This document shows positions 1 through 7,152 of a stretch of 9,824 bases of DNA, one piece after another (the stretch's first letter is position 1; each line of letters starts with the position of its first letter). Source of the DNA: JBHHYU01 sp046757725 (GTDB lineage: Bacteria > Desulfobacterota > Binatia > UBA9968). Below the pieces are notes generated by a model. The model did not search any database, was not told the origin of the DNA, and saw only the letters and a program-made list of their open reading frames with translations. A program made the position numbers and the translations under genes. Where the stretch lies: NCBI GenBank assembly GCA_046757725.1, contig JBHHYU010000103.1, positions 1 to 9,824 on the forward strand, written 5' to 3'.

Positions 1-10
1 AGCTGTTTTT

Positions 11-27
11 ACCCAGCAAGCTGCGGG
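11..27. repeat. Imperfect hairpin downstream of murI
   Basis: CCCAGCAAGCTGCGGGG folds as CCC-A-GCA / TGC-G-GGG around a 3-nt loop, with one A/G mismatch. It lies about 35 bp past the murI stop. On the murI strand it is followed by GTAAAAAC rather than a U-run, so a terminator role is doubtful. It may be a decayed copy of a short GC-rich intergenic palindrome. Confidence 0.3.
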
Positions 28-62
28 GAATTAACCCGTAGCGATTAAATCGTTGGAACCGG

Positions 63-866
63 CTAACGCTCTATTCTCACCGCGGAATCCACTTCCTCAC
101 CGAGAAAGCGCTGCCCTACCTTCACGAACCGATCTGCGGCATCTGTAACAAAGAAGCTCGGTGTCCCTCTACCCCTCGCCCGCTCAGCACACGTCTCCCG
201 TAGAATCTCCTTCACGTCCTTGACGGTTTCCTCCGCTGAATCAATCATTTTAACTGTTCGTCCCATAAATCGACGAATAGCCTTTTTGAGTAGCGGATAA
301 TGGGTACAACCTAGAATCAACGTATCTATGCCGCTGCGTTTTAGGCTCCCAAGATAGGCTTCCACGGTTATTTTAACTGCCGAGTTATCCAGCCATCCCT
401 CTTCCACTAGAGGTACAAAAAGCGGACAGGCACGACTATACACCTCGACGCCGGGCCCCTGTGCCTTGAGGGCTTTGGTATAAGCGCCGCTTTGCATTGT
501 AGCAGCCGTCCCGATAACGCCAATTTTTTTATTCCTCGTTCGCTCCAATGCCCCCCTGACGCCAGGATCGATTACCCCAATGATTGGAACGGAGAAATGC
601 TCTTTCAGGGAATCAAGGGCTATGGCCGTTGAAGTGTTGCAGGCTACCACAATCAGCTTAACTCCTTTCTCAATCAAAAACTCGGCATTTTCAAAGGAGT
701 AGCGCTGGACTGTTTCCACCGACTTAGTGCCATACGGAGATCGGGCGGTGTCCCCCAAATAAACCGTATCTTCTCTCGGAAGGACCTCCATAATCCTCTG
801 CAATACGGTAAGGCCTCCTATACCCGAGTCAAACACCCCTATCGGTCTGTTGCTAGTCATGGACAT
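63..866 (-). CDS. murI: Glutamate racemase MurI
   Basis: Cofactor-independent interconversion of L- and D-glutamate in the cytoplasm, supplying the D-Glu of the peptidoglycan stem peptide. The 267-residue length is normal for the family. Visible signatures are the N-terminal GVFDSGIGGLTVL (about residues 10-22, with the conserved Asp13), the first catalytic cysteine in VVACNTST (Cys76), and the second in LILGCTHYPLL (Cys187, followed by His189). Both acid/base cysteines are present, so the enzyme should be active. ATG at 866 is used; a second in-frame ATG lies two codons later and neither has a strong Shine-Dalgarno. The gene follows the radical SAM gene on the same strand after about 140 bp, so it may have its own promoter, though I see no convincing one. 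Its wall-synthesis role matches the bactofilin/M23/Slt genes further right. Assignment is secure. Confidence 0.96.
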   Translation of the reverse strand: MSMTSNRPIGVFDSGIGGLTVLQRIMEVLPREDTVYLGDTARSPYGTKSVETVQRYSFENAEFLIEKGVKLIVVACNTSTAIALDSLKEHFSVPIIGVIDPGVRGALERTRNKKIGVIGTAATMQSGAYTKALKAQGPGVEVYSRACPLFVPLVEEGWLDNSAVKITVEAYLGSLKRSGIDTLILGCTHYPLLKKAIRRFMGRTVKMIDSAEETVKDVKEILRETCAERARGRGTPSFFVTDAADRFVKVGQRFLGEEVDSAVRIER

Positions 867-1004
867 TTATCTTGACCGTTGATTTGATGGTTTGACTCAA
901 TCGTCGTTGACCATAACCTGTTAACTTCTAGTTCACTCATTAACTGTAAATCAGGGGAAAGCCCAACAAAAGATAACACAACCGATGTCGTTTCCGCCGA
1001 GAAT

Positions 1005-2102
1005 CTACAGACCTGGTGCCGCCAATCGATTACCAAGCTCTTTTTCACAACTCGGCACAAAACCGAAAACCTGCTCCCATACCTCCCTGGATTCCATACA
1101 GAGATAGACAAAAGCCGTCGGTGCAACGCGGCGGATCCAGCGGAGCATTTTCCGATACATCCCGACCCGAAGGGGTTGAAAGTAACGCATCTTGCCGTCG
1201 GAACCAAGAACCTGTTCTCCCGAGAGAATCCGAGTTGAAGGAAACCTATCTCGAATGATTTGCTGCAGGCCGCGGGTATTGCGCAGTACACCCATGCTGA
1301 GGGTGGCAACCCTGCCGTGATCCACCACGGCAAATATCTTCTCGACCATTTCCTGATAGTCGTTCTCCCAACCCGGATATTCAATCATTGGATCAAAGTG
1401 GAACCCTAACTTATATCCTGCTTCCTGGCAGCGGCAGGCCGCCCTGAGCCTTTCATCGAAGGAAGCCGTCAAGTGTTCATCTATCTCAATCACTTTCTGG
1501 GGACTCATCGACCAGGAGACAACCACCCGGCCTTTGGGATTCAAATCCAACAGACCATCAACCTGGTCGCTTTTCGTCTTCAACTCCAGCAAGACATTCG
1601 GCTGCTCCGCAAAGAAGGGAATGACCTCAGCGGAAAAACCGATGTAAGGGTCGAGGGCAAGGCTGTCCGTTATCTCCCCGGTACCAATGCGAAAGAAAAT
1701 GCGACGGTGGCGGCTCAGCATCGTGCCGGCCTCGTCGATAAGGTCGTCTACATTGCTAAAGACTTTGAGTGCCGGATTCTGAGAAAGGTATTCCTGAAGA
1801 TAACAATAGCTGCATTCCATCGGACAGTTGCTAGCGAAATTGATGACAAAATAGTTACAGCATACCTGTCCCTCGCTTCCGGGACATTTCTTCAGAAATT
1901 TCCCCCTATGACGCATTAAGTGGAGCCGTTTTTTTCCCTCCCCAAAAGGATCACTTGAGGCGAATAGAGGCGCACTAGAAGCTTCCGGACCATCCACATA
2001 GGTAAAAGGGACTTTTGGGAAAGCGCTCTTTAGGTTTCTGAAAATGGGGCTATTCTCCGACCCGATCTCTACGACTACTTCTTCGGGCTCAAATTCCACC
2101 AT
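1005..2102 (-). CDS. Spore photoproduct lyase-like radical SAM protein (SplB family)
   Basis: Predicted [4Fe-4S] radical SAM enzyme of the SPL / 'DNA repair photolyase' group (COG1533-like), 365 residues from ATG 2102. The cluster motif CPMECSYCYLQ gives the CxxxCxxC ligands at about residues 93, 97 and 100. SPL-like features continue with ELKTKS (about 173-178), the GFHFDPM segment (about 233-239) and the C-terminal YLCMESREVWEQVFG (about 333-347). ATG 2102 is preferred to GTG 2105 because an AGGGGAG Shine-Dalgarno sits about 8 nt upstream. The start overlaps the end of the preceding gene by 14 bp, implying translational coupling. Oddity: in my alignment by eye, the region that should hold the H-donor cysteine of Bacillus SPL (Cys141) reads RIGTGEITDS here, with no cysteine. 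Extra cysteines lie just before the cluster (about 73, 81, 82). The family is clear; the actual substrate is not. Confidence 0.85.
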   Translation of the reverse strand: MVEFEPEEVVVEIGSENSPIFRNLKSAFPKVPFTYVDGPEASSAPLFASSDPFGEGKKRLHLMRHRGKFLKKCPGSEGQVCCNYFVINFASNCPMECSYCYLQEYLSQNPALKVFSNVDDLIDEAGTMLSRHRRIFFRIGTGEITDSLALDPYIGFSAEVIPFFAEQPNVLLELKTKSDQVDGLLDLNPKGRVVVSWSMSPQKVIEIDEHLTASFDERLRAACRCQEAGYKLGFHFDPMIEYPGWENDYQEMVEKIFAVVDHGRVATLSMGVLRNTRGLQQIIRDRFPSTRILSGEQVLGSDGKMRYFQPLRVGMYRKMLRWIRRVAPTAFVYLCMESREVWEQVFGFVPSCEKELGNRLAAPGL

Positions 2103-2634
2103 CACTTTCTCCCCTCAGCAAAGAAAAAATTTCTTTCATACCTTCCCTGTCCAAAGCCTGCCCAATTTCTCCAACAAGCTTCCTTAACTCCTCGTAGCTG
2201 CTCGCTTTTATACAGACTGTTAATGCCCCACTCTCCAGACCGGAGGGAATAGTCATTTGGATCTGAGGCAGCAGCTTAAGGCCACGGATCCTTTTGTTGA
2301 TTTCGTCCTCGAGCTGACTCAACCGGGGGAATCTGATACGTCTCATCTCCTCCTTGATGCGTTTCAGCCTATCGCCCCGGCCCAAACGTGGATCCGATGT
2401 AATCCGAATAAAGGGCTCCCGCTTTAGGATGTTACTCGGAGTCACTCCGTCGCGCAGCGAGATTTCCTCAAGCCAGTCCAGGAAATCCCGTAGGTGGTTC
2501 TTCCCTAAATTCAGTCCTTGTGCGAGCCGCAAAAGAGCCTCCTGGTCATCCTCAGCTAAGTCAAGCCAACGGTCCAGTGTTCTTTGGGGCAATTCTTTCT
2601 GCTTTCCATAATCTAGAATTCGCTCATTTATCAT
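2089..2634 (-). CDS. Uncharacterised 181-residue protein coupled to the SPL-like gene
   Basis: I do not recognise the family. The protein looks soluble and helix-rich, with no signal peptide or membrane segment. Its N-terminal half (about residues 15-60, LDLAEDDQEALLRLAQGLNL onward) resembles a small helical, possibly helix-turn-helix bundle. A basic stretch follows (GRGDRLKRIKEEMRRIRFPR, about 85-104). The C-terminal half is alpha/beta-like with a long amphipathic helix (SSYEELRKLVGEIGQAL). A GAGGA Shine-Dalgarno about 8 nt before ATG 2634 supports the start. It overlaps the glycosyltransferase end by 11 bp and the radical SAM start by 14 bp, so the three genes are very probably one operon. 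The basic helical region allows nucleic-acid binding or a partner role for the radical SAM protein, but that is inference only. That it is a real gene is well supported by the two overlaps and the ribosome binding site. Confidence 0.8.
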   Translation of the reverse strand: MINERILDYGKQKELPQRTLDRWLDLAEDDQEALLRLAQGLNLGKNHLRDFLDWLEEISLRDGVTPSNILKREPFIRITSDPRLGRGDRLKRIKEEMRRIRFPRLSQLEDEINKRIRGLKLLPQIQMTIPSGLESGALTVCIKASSYEELRKLVGEIGQALDREGMKEIFSLLRGESDGGI

Positions 2635-3466
2635 AGCCTATTTCCTCAATAAATTCGGACCCTAACGCTTCATAACCTAAAGCTTTATCTTCTCTGCCTC
2701 TCTTCCTGGCACCTTGAGCAAGAATCGCTATTTTGTTGGCCATGACCTTAATAATCTGATTCTTTTTTTCTTCCGTAACACCGCTGCGAAGCAGTTTTTG
2801 AAGAGCTAGGATACGGAACCGGTCCAATCCCCACGTAGCGCGCGATAACTGATCTTCGTGCCCGCCCTTTTTTACGACCAGGGGCTCATCAATTAAAAGG
2901 ACCGGATTGTGCACAGCCACACGAAGCCAGAGATCGTAATCCTCACAGACTAAAAGGGCTTCATCGAATCCCCCCAACTCCTCGAATAACTTTTTCGTCA
3001 TCATCACCGCTGATGGACTAACCAGGCAGAGATCAAGGCTCGCCCGAAAGATATCCCCTGAAAACTTGCGGTGTCTTTTTTTTGGGTTGACTCTTATTCC
3101 ATTCCGCACCCAGATCTCTTCCGTCTGGCAGATTTGAACCACTGGATTTCTCTTCATAAACGCCACTTGGATCTCCAGCTTCCTCGGCCGCCACAGGTCG
3201 TCAGAATCGAGGAAGGCTATGTATCTGCCGTAAGAATAGCGGACTCCGAGGTTGCGCGCAGCTGCTACGCCTCGTCTCGGTTGCGACAATATCCTGACCC
3301 GAGCGCCGTATCTTGACAGCTCATTGACCGTCCCGTCTGTCGATCCGTCATCCACCACGATAAGCTCAAATTCTTTATAGCTCTGTTTCAAAACAGAATC
3401 GACCGCATCGCATAACATCAGCCGGCGATTGTAGGCGGGAATAATAACGCTAACCAGCGGTGCCAT
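2624..3466 (-). CDS. Family 2 glycosyltransferase (GT-A fold)
   Basis: Inverting glycosyltransferase that moves a sugar from a nucleotide-sugar donor to an unknown acceptor, probably for cell-surface polysaccharide. From ATG 3466 it is 280 residues. The GT-A core is complete: VSVIIPAYNR (5-14), VVDDGSTDGT (37-46), the metal-binding LDSDD (86-90), the SPSAVMM strand (150-156), GGFDE (165-169), the ED motif in CEDYDLWLR (174-182) and HEDQLSR (203-209). No membrane segment is seen, so it should be cytoplasmic or peripheral. A longer frame reaches 3541, but ATG 3466 has an AGGAAAG Shine-Dalgarno about 8 nt upstream and starts right before the first beta strand, so it is chosen. First gene of the minus-strand operon, transcribed from the divergent intergenic region. 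Donor and acceptor cannot be read from the sequence. Confidence 0.93.
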   Translation of the reverse strand: MAPLVSVIIPAYNRRLMLCDAVDSVLKQSYKEFELIVVDDGSTDGTVNELSRYGARVRILSQPRRGVAAARNLGVRYSYGRYIAFLDSDDLWRPRKLEIQVAFMKRNPVVQICQTEEIWVRNGIRVNPKKRHRKFSGDIFRASLDLCLVSPSAVMMTKKLFEELGGFDEALLVCEDYDLWLRVAVHNPVLLIDEPLVVKKGGHEDQLSRATWGLDRFRILALQKLLRSGVTEEKKNQIIKVMANKIAILAQGARKRGREDKALGYEALGSEFIEEIGYDK

Positions 3467-3573
3467 GTTTATCTTTCCTAGCCGTTCAAAACTTGAAAAG
3501 TCAAGAGATAGACCCCCTCCCTCCGTATACAATTTCTTCATCCGGTAGCAGCCAGACCCCTTACGCTTTTAAT

Positions 3574-3603
3574 TTGACAACGCTGGAACAGCAGGGATAT
3601 TAT
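3574..3603 (+). promoter_or_regulatory. Predicted sigma70-type promoter of the bactofilin operon
   Basis: A perfect -35 box TTGACA (3574-3579), an 18-bp spacer and a -10 box TATTAT (3598-3603, 5 of 6 consensus). It points at bactofilin and would give a leader of roughly 125 nt. This is the best promoter-like match I found in the window. Confidence 0.6.
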
Positions 3604-3627
3604 AACCGGACTTTTGCCTTAGAAATT
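3599..3627 (-). promoter_or_regulatory. Possible divergent promoter for the glycosyltransferase operon
   Basis: On the minus strand positions 3604-3599 read TATAAT, a perfect -10 box lying on top of the plus-strand TATTAT. The matching -35 region (about 3622-3627) is poor, so strength is uncertain. Location upstream of ATG 3466 fits a start for the minus-strand operon, with a leader of about 125 nt. Confidence 0.35.
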
Positions 3628-3665
3628 TCATCTGTTGTGGTTACACTGGCCTTATAACCATACTA

Positions 3666-3679
3666 GGGCGAATTTGCCC
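3666..3679. repeat. Near-perfect 14-bp palindrome in the bactofilin leader
   Basis: GGGCGAATTTGCCC: GGGC/GCCC arms around AATT, with only a G/T mismatch, which would be a G-U pair in RNA. It lies between the predicted promoter and the bactofilin start. It could be an operator half-site pair or a small leader hairpin. No U-tract follows, so it is not a terminator. Confidence 0.35.
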
Positions 3680-3736
3680 GACTGAGAGACACCCTTATGG
3701 CTGTGTACATTGGTACTAACAGAAGGGAGAAAATCC

Positions 3737-4120
3737 ATGTGGCGCTGGAGAGGTAACCATTCACAACCAGAGCAGGCCACAACATCCGTTATCGACAAGG
3801 GTTGTGAAGTAAATGGTCGCCTTGTTTCAGCCGGCACGCTGGTTGTACACGGGAAATTTCAGGGAGAGCTACTATCCTCGGAAAACCTTCTCGTTGGTGA
3901 AACAGGGAGGGTTGAGGCGGAGGTACAAGCAGGTGTAGCCCTTGTCAGCGGCCATATCACCGGCACGATTACGGCCCGAGAACGGGTCGAGCTTCGGGCC
4001 ACCGCCCGCGTCTTCGGCGACATATTAACCCCAGTGCTGGTGTTGGAAGAGGGGGTAGTTTTCGACGGACACTGTAAGATGAAAGGTGGAGAGGTTCGGG
4101 CCGCCCAGAAAAGTTCCTAA
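3737..4120 (+). CDS. Bactofilin (polymer-forming cytoskeletal protein)
   Basis: Bactofilins self-assemble without nucleotide into filaments on the inner face of the membrane and position cell-wall enzymes. From ATG 3737 the protein has 127 residues, typical of a one-domain bactofilin. A short N-terminal tail beginning MWRWRG leads into the right-handed beta-helix domain (about residues 15-115). This is visible as regular short strands with G/V/L repeats: SVIDKGCEVNGRL, LVVHGKFQGEL, LLVGETGRVEAEV, GVALVSGHITGTI, VELRATARVFGDI, LVLEEGVVFDG. A TTG start nine codons earlier is possible, but ATG 3737 has a GGGAG Shine-Dalgarno about 8 nt upstream. The M23 peptidase gene follows after 12 bp. Pairing of bactofilin with an M23 peptidase is a known cell-shape arrangement (for example CcmA with Csd1 in Helicobacter). 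The aromatic/basic N-terminus could serve as a membrane anchor (inference). Confidence 0.93.
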   Translation: MWRWRGNHSQPEQATTSVIDKGCEVNGRLVSAGTLVVHGKFQGELLSSENLLVGETGRVEAEVQAGVALVSGHITGTITARERVELRATARVFGDILTPVLVLEEGVVFDGHCKMKGGEVRAAQKSS

Positions 4121-4132
4121 AGGTATCGCAGC

Positions 4133-4939
4133 ATGGAAAGAAGATACTCGATTCTTATTCTTCCTTGGCGTGGAACACGGACACGTAGTCTTGTCCTGTC
4201 ACACAAATCGATTCGCTGTCTCGTGTGGTGCGGAGTTATTTTGATAGGCGTCACTACCTGGATCATGGGCGATTATTTATCCATGAAAATTCAGGAAAAA
4301 AGATTTGAGGAGGCCAGAGCCGAGGTTCAGGGACAGAAAGAACAACTCTCAGCTCTGCAAAAGCAGGCCCAGGATGTCCAAGCACTTCTCAGTCATTGGA
4401 GGGAGCTTCAAAAAAACATCAAGGGTTCTCTGCCTCCTGTACAGAGATCGTCTCAAAATGGGGAGTATGTAGTCGCTGACCTCGCAACCAGCCTCGCCTC
4501 GTTTCAGAGTAAGATCGAGCAACTTATCGCATCCATCCCTACTGAGTGGCCCATACAGGGTCGGGTTAGCTCTGGGTACGGGAAACGGCTCTCCCCGTGG
4601 ACGGGAAAGCCTGAGTTCCACTCCGGAATTGATATTCCAAAGCCGAAGGGGACGCCTGTTTACGCCCCAGGAGACGCGGTTGTGAAATCCGTCGGTGCAA
4701 GCAACGGGAACGGCCGGAATGTAATCCTGCAGCACGGCCAAGGGATCACGACCCATTACCTACATTTATCGAAGGCTCAAGTAAAAAAAGGAGAACGGGT
4801 GCGCAAGGGGCAACAAATTGCGACCGTCGGAAATACCGGATACAGTACAAACCCCCATCTCCATTACGAGATACATGTTAACGGTTTTCCTGTCGATCCA
4901 CGTCGCATTCTCATTCAACAAGATCAACCATCTTCTTAA
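4133..4939 (+). CDS. Membrane-anchored M23 peptidase (LytM-type endopeptidase)
   Basis: Zn-dependent endopeptidase predicted to cut peptide cross-links in periplasmic peptidoglycan, 268 residues. Order: short basic cytoplasmic tail (1-28), one membrane helix (about 29-46), coiled coil (about 52-97, rich in E, Q, K, A), linker, and a C-terminal M23 domain (about 138-260). Metal and catalytic residues are all present: HSGID (His163, Asp167), His211 in THYLHLS, and HLHYE (His242, His244), so it should be catalytically competent, unlike degenerate LytM regulators such as EnvC. An AAAGG motif about 9 nt before ATG 4133 is the ribosome binding site. It lies 12 bp after bactofilin and about 80 bp before the transglycosylase gene on the same strand. 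The short N-terminal tail and single helix fit a protein held at the inner membrane near bactofilin filaments. Confidence 0.94.
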   Translation: MERRYSILILPWRGTRTRSLVLSHKSIRCLVWCGVILIGVTTWIMGDYLSMKIQEKRFEEARAEVQGQKEQLSALQKQAQDVQALLSHWRELQKNIKGSLPPVQRSSQNGEYVVADLATSLASFQSKIEQLIASIPTEWPIQGRVSSGYGKRLSPWTGKPEFHSGIDIPKPKGTPVYAPGDAVVKSVGASNGNGRNVILQHGQGITTHYLHLSKAQVKKGERVRKGQQIATVGNTGYSTNPHLHYEIHVNGFPVDPRRILIQQDQPSS

Positions 4940-5017
4940 ACCTTTATCCTACCGAAGATGTTTCCTGGCGTCTAACTTGAACCGATTCTTCTCCTTCGCT
5001 AAACTCTGTTGGAACTT

Positions 5018-7060
5018 ATGCGAGCAATCTTAGTCTCCTCCCTCTTCTTTTTCTCGCTCCTACTTCCCCTTTTCCTGCTCGCCCAGGAGAAGCGTCCCAG
5101 CGAGCATTTCTCGGAAGCCTATGCACTATACACCCACGGTCATCATTCTCAGGCGGAGGAACTCTTCCGCAAAACCCTAGGATCAGAATTTCTTTTGGAA
5201 GACTACAGTCTCTATTTCCTGGGTACAATCTCTCTCGAACGGAATGATGCAAGTCGCGCCCGAAACTATTTTGCCCGACTCAAGAACCACTTTCTTCGAA
5301 GTGTCTGGTCTACTCCGGCGGAGCTTCGGTTAGCAAAACTTTCCCTGAAAGAACAAAACTATGACCAGGCGATTGAAAGACTCCGTGCGCTGCGAGCCAG
5401 AAAAACAGTTCAAGAAGAGGTTTCAGATGAAGCCCTTTTTCTTCTAGGCCGGATCCACGAGATCCGGACAGATTCCAACCGAGCCTATTCCCTTTACCAG
5501 GAGCTGCGCCAGGTTTCACCTCTTTCACCATGGGCCACAAAAGCCAGGAAGGCAGTCAAAAAATTAAGGAAAGAACATCCGCAACTTTTCGGTCTAAAAA
5601 CGCCGCAAGCATTATCGGCGGAGGGAGACATGCTCTTACGGGAACGAACATACCGGGAGGCTGAAAAAGTTTATCACAGGCTTCTCGATCTTGTCCCCAA
5701 GGGCAAGCTCCGTCCATCGTTTCTTCTGGGACTAGCGCGGATCTATCGAAACACAAGGAAAAAAAGAAAAGCCATACCCCTCCTTTCAGAGATTGTTGAA
5801 AAATATCCCAGGACCTCTGAAGCTCCCATGGCCCTTTTCCGCCTTGCGCAGATTTCATGGAATCGTGACGAAAACATCAAGGCCCTCGACTATTTCCGGC
5901 AACTGATGAAGCGCTATCCGAGGAGCGTTTACAGAGGTATCGCGAATTTTGCCTCCGCACGAATCTACGAATCCTTAAGCCAACCCAGAGAGGCATTACG
6001 CATTTATCAGAACCTTTCCAAAAGGTTCCCTCATAGCCGATTTGGCCGGAGGGCCTTATGGAGATTGGCATGGATGCATTACTTACGAGACGATTATAGG
6101 AGCGCATACTCAACCTGGAAACGTCTCGCAGCAGCTAAAGGGGGGAAACGTTACCAAACCGCAGCTTTGTACTGGCAGGGACGCGCCGCCGAGAAGATAG
6201 GACGGACTGGAGAGGCAAAGCGCATTTTTCTCCAGATCCTGAACGAAGAGGATGAGGGTTACTATACGGGACGCGCAACGAAGAGGCTGGCCCGATTGGG
6301 CGAAAGCGTGGAGCGCAAGAGAACGACCGGCCCCATTCCTACGCCCGAGGCCGCTTTTACACCGAGGCCGCACGTTTCATTTCATTTGTCTCGGGCCCAG
6401 GCACTAACGCAACTTGCATTAAAACAATTAGCCGTCACCGAGCTGGATCAAATCAGAAATCTCAAGAGCAACGACCTGCCGCTAAAGATTATTCTGATGC
6501 AAGAGTACGCCCGAAATGAAGCCTTTGACCGGAGCGTTCCCCTGGCAAACCAGATGCAGCGCTTTTCAGCTACGGTAGACGGTTTCCGATACCCGTTGGC
6601 ATACTGGGAAACAATCCAAAAGGTAGCCAAGGACAAAAAGCTCGATCCTTATCTTATCCTAGCTCTGATTCGCCAGGAGAGCCTTTTCGATCCGAAGGCC
6701 CTTTCCCCGGCAGCCGCCTATGGTCTAATGCAGCTTCTCCCTTCCACTGCAGCCCGGACAGCTGCGCAACTAGGACTGACCGCACCGTCACCAAACAAGC
6801 TCTTTGAGCCCAACCTCAACCTAATGCTCGGGATTTGCCACCTCAAGGAACTTCTACAGCGTTACTCAAACAATCTGGTCAAGGCTATCGCCGCGTACAA
6901 TGCCGGCAAACAGGCTGTGGCCCGATGGGAGAAGCAGATCATCGTAAATGATGACGAGGAATTCATCGAACGAATTCCTTACGGAGAAACCCGCCTCTAC
7001 CTCAAACTCGTCCTCCGCAATCACTGGAACTATACCAGAATATACAATAGCGAAAAATGA
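5018..7060 (+). CDS. Secreted TPR-rich lytic transglycosylase (Slt family)
   Basis: Periplasmic lytic transglycosylase that cleaves the MurNAc-GlcNAc bond to give 1,6-anhydroMurNAc ends. From ATG 5018 it has 680 residues. It starts with a signal peptide (hydrophobic core LVSSLFFFSLLLPLFLL, likely cleaved after LLA). About ten TPR-like helical pairs follow (residues about 30-440), many ending in YP or FP, such as AIPLLSEIVEKYP, ALDYFRQLMKRYP and ALRIYQNLSKRFP. The C-terminal SLT domain spans about 515-675. Catalytic Glu554 is in ALIRQESLFDP; AAYGLMQLLP, AIAAYNAG and ERIPYGETRLYLKLVLRN are also intact. Length and layout match the Slt70 superhelix plus catalytic domain. A TTG codon at 5009 is in frame, but ATG 5018 gives the normal signal peptide and has a weak GGAA upstream. 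Third gene of the bactofilin operon; its stop overlaps the amidotransferase stub as ATGA. Confidence 0.93.
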   Translation: MRAILVSSLFFFSLLLPLFLLAQEKRPSEHFSEAYALYTHGHHSQAEELFRKTLGSEFLLEDYSLYFLGTISLERNDASRARNYFARLKNHFLRSVWSTPAELRLAKLSLKEQNYDQAIERLRALRARKTVQEEVSDEALFLLGRIHEIRTDSNRAYSLYQELRQVSPLSPWATKARKAVKKLRKEHPQLFGLKTPQALSAEGDMLLRERTYREAEKVYHRLLDLVPKGKLRPSFLLGLARIYRNTRKKRKAIPLLSEIVEKYPRTSEAPMALFRLAQISWNRDENIKALDYFRQLMKRYPRSVYRGIANFASARIYESLSQPREALRIYQNLSKRFPHSRFGRRALWRLAWMHYLRDDYRSAYSTWKRLAAAKGGKRYQTAALYWQGRAAEKIGRTGEAKRIFLQILNEEDEGYYTGRATKRLARLGESVERKRTTGPIPTPEAAFTPRPHVSFHLSRAQALTQLALKQLAVTELDQIRNLKSNDLPLKIILMQEYARNEAFDRSVPLANQMQRFSATVDGFRYPLAYWETIQKVAKDKKLDPYLILALIRQESLFDPKALSPAAAYGLMQLLPSTAARTAAQLGLTAPSPNKLFEPNLNLMLGICHLKELLQRYSNNLVKAIAAYNAGKQAVARWEKQIIVNDDEEFIERIPYGETRLYLKLVLRNHWNYTRIYNSEK

Positions 7061-7152
7061 GAACCCATCAAGCGCGCAAGATGCCTCTTATCGGGATTAC
7101 CCCTGACGTCAGAACAGCTGTCGTAAGCCCCTCCGACAGTAAAGGAGAATAA
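7057..7152 (+). pseudogene. 5' stub of a peptidase C26 / class-I glutamine amidotransferase-like gene
   Basis: The ATG overlaps the transglycosylase stop (ATGA, 7057-7060), a sign of translational coupling. A second in-frame ATG at 7081 starts MPLIGITPDVR, the usual N-terminal strand of gamma-glutamyl-GABA hydrolase (PuuD)-like proteins. The frame stops after 31 codons at TAA 7150-7152. Around the stop the DNA reads GGAGAATAAGTTTTA. In this family the equivalent position often reads GEYFL, so GE-stop-VL could be a Tyr codon turned into a stop. I found no continuation of the domain (no GGxPxxLP, no nucleophile-elbow Cys) in any frame downstream, so most of the gene appears deleted. Assignment rests on about ten characteristic residues and the context. 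Confidence 0.5.

Noticed and set aside
872..912. Three TTGAC repeats (872, 892, 907) between murI and the radical SAM gene
   Set aside because: Five-base repeats with irregular spacing and no partner -10 box; too weak to call an operator or promoter.
857..1384. Long minus-strand open frame of 175 codons between murI and the radical SAM gene
   Set aside because: It overlaps the radical SAM coding sequence in another frame, has odd composition and no motif; the radical SAM frame is clearly the real one.
1473..1919. 148-codon plus-strand frame
   Set aside because: Lies wholly antisense to the radical SAM gene, with no ribosome binding site or family resemblance.
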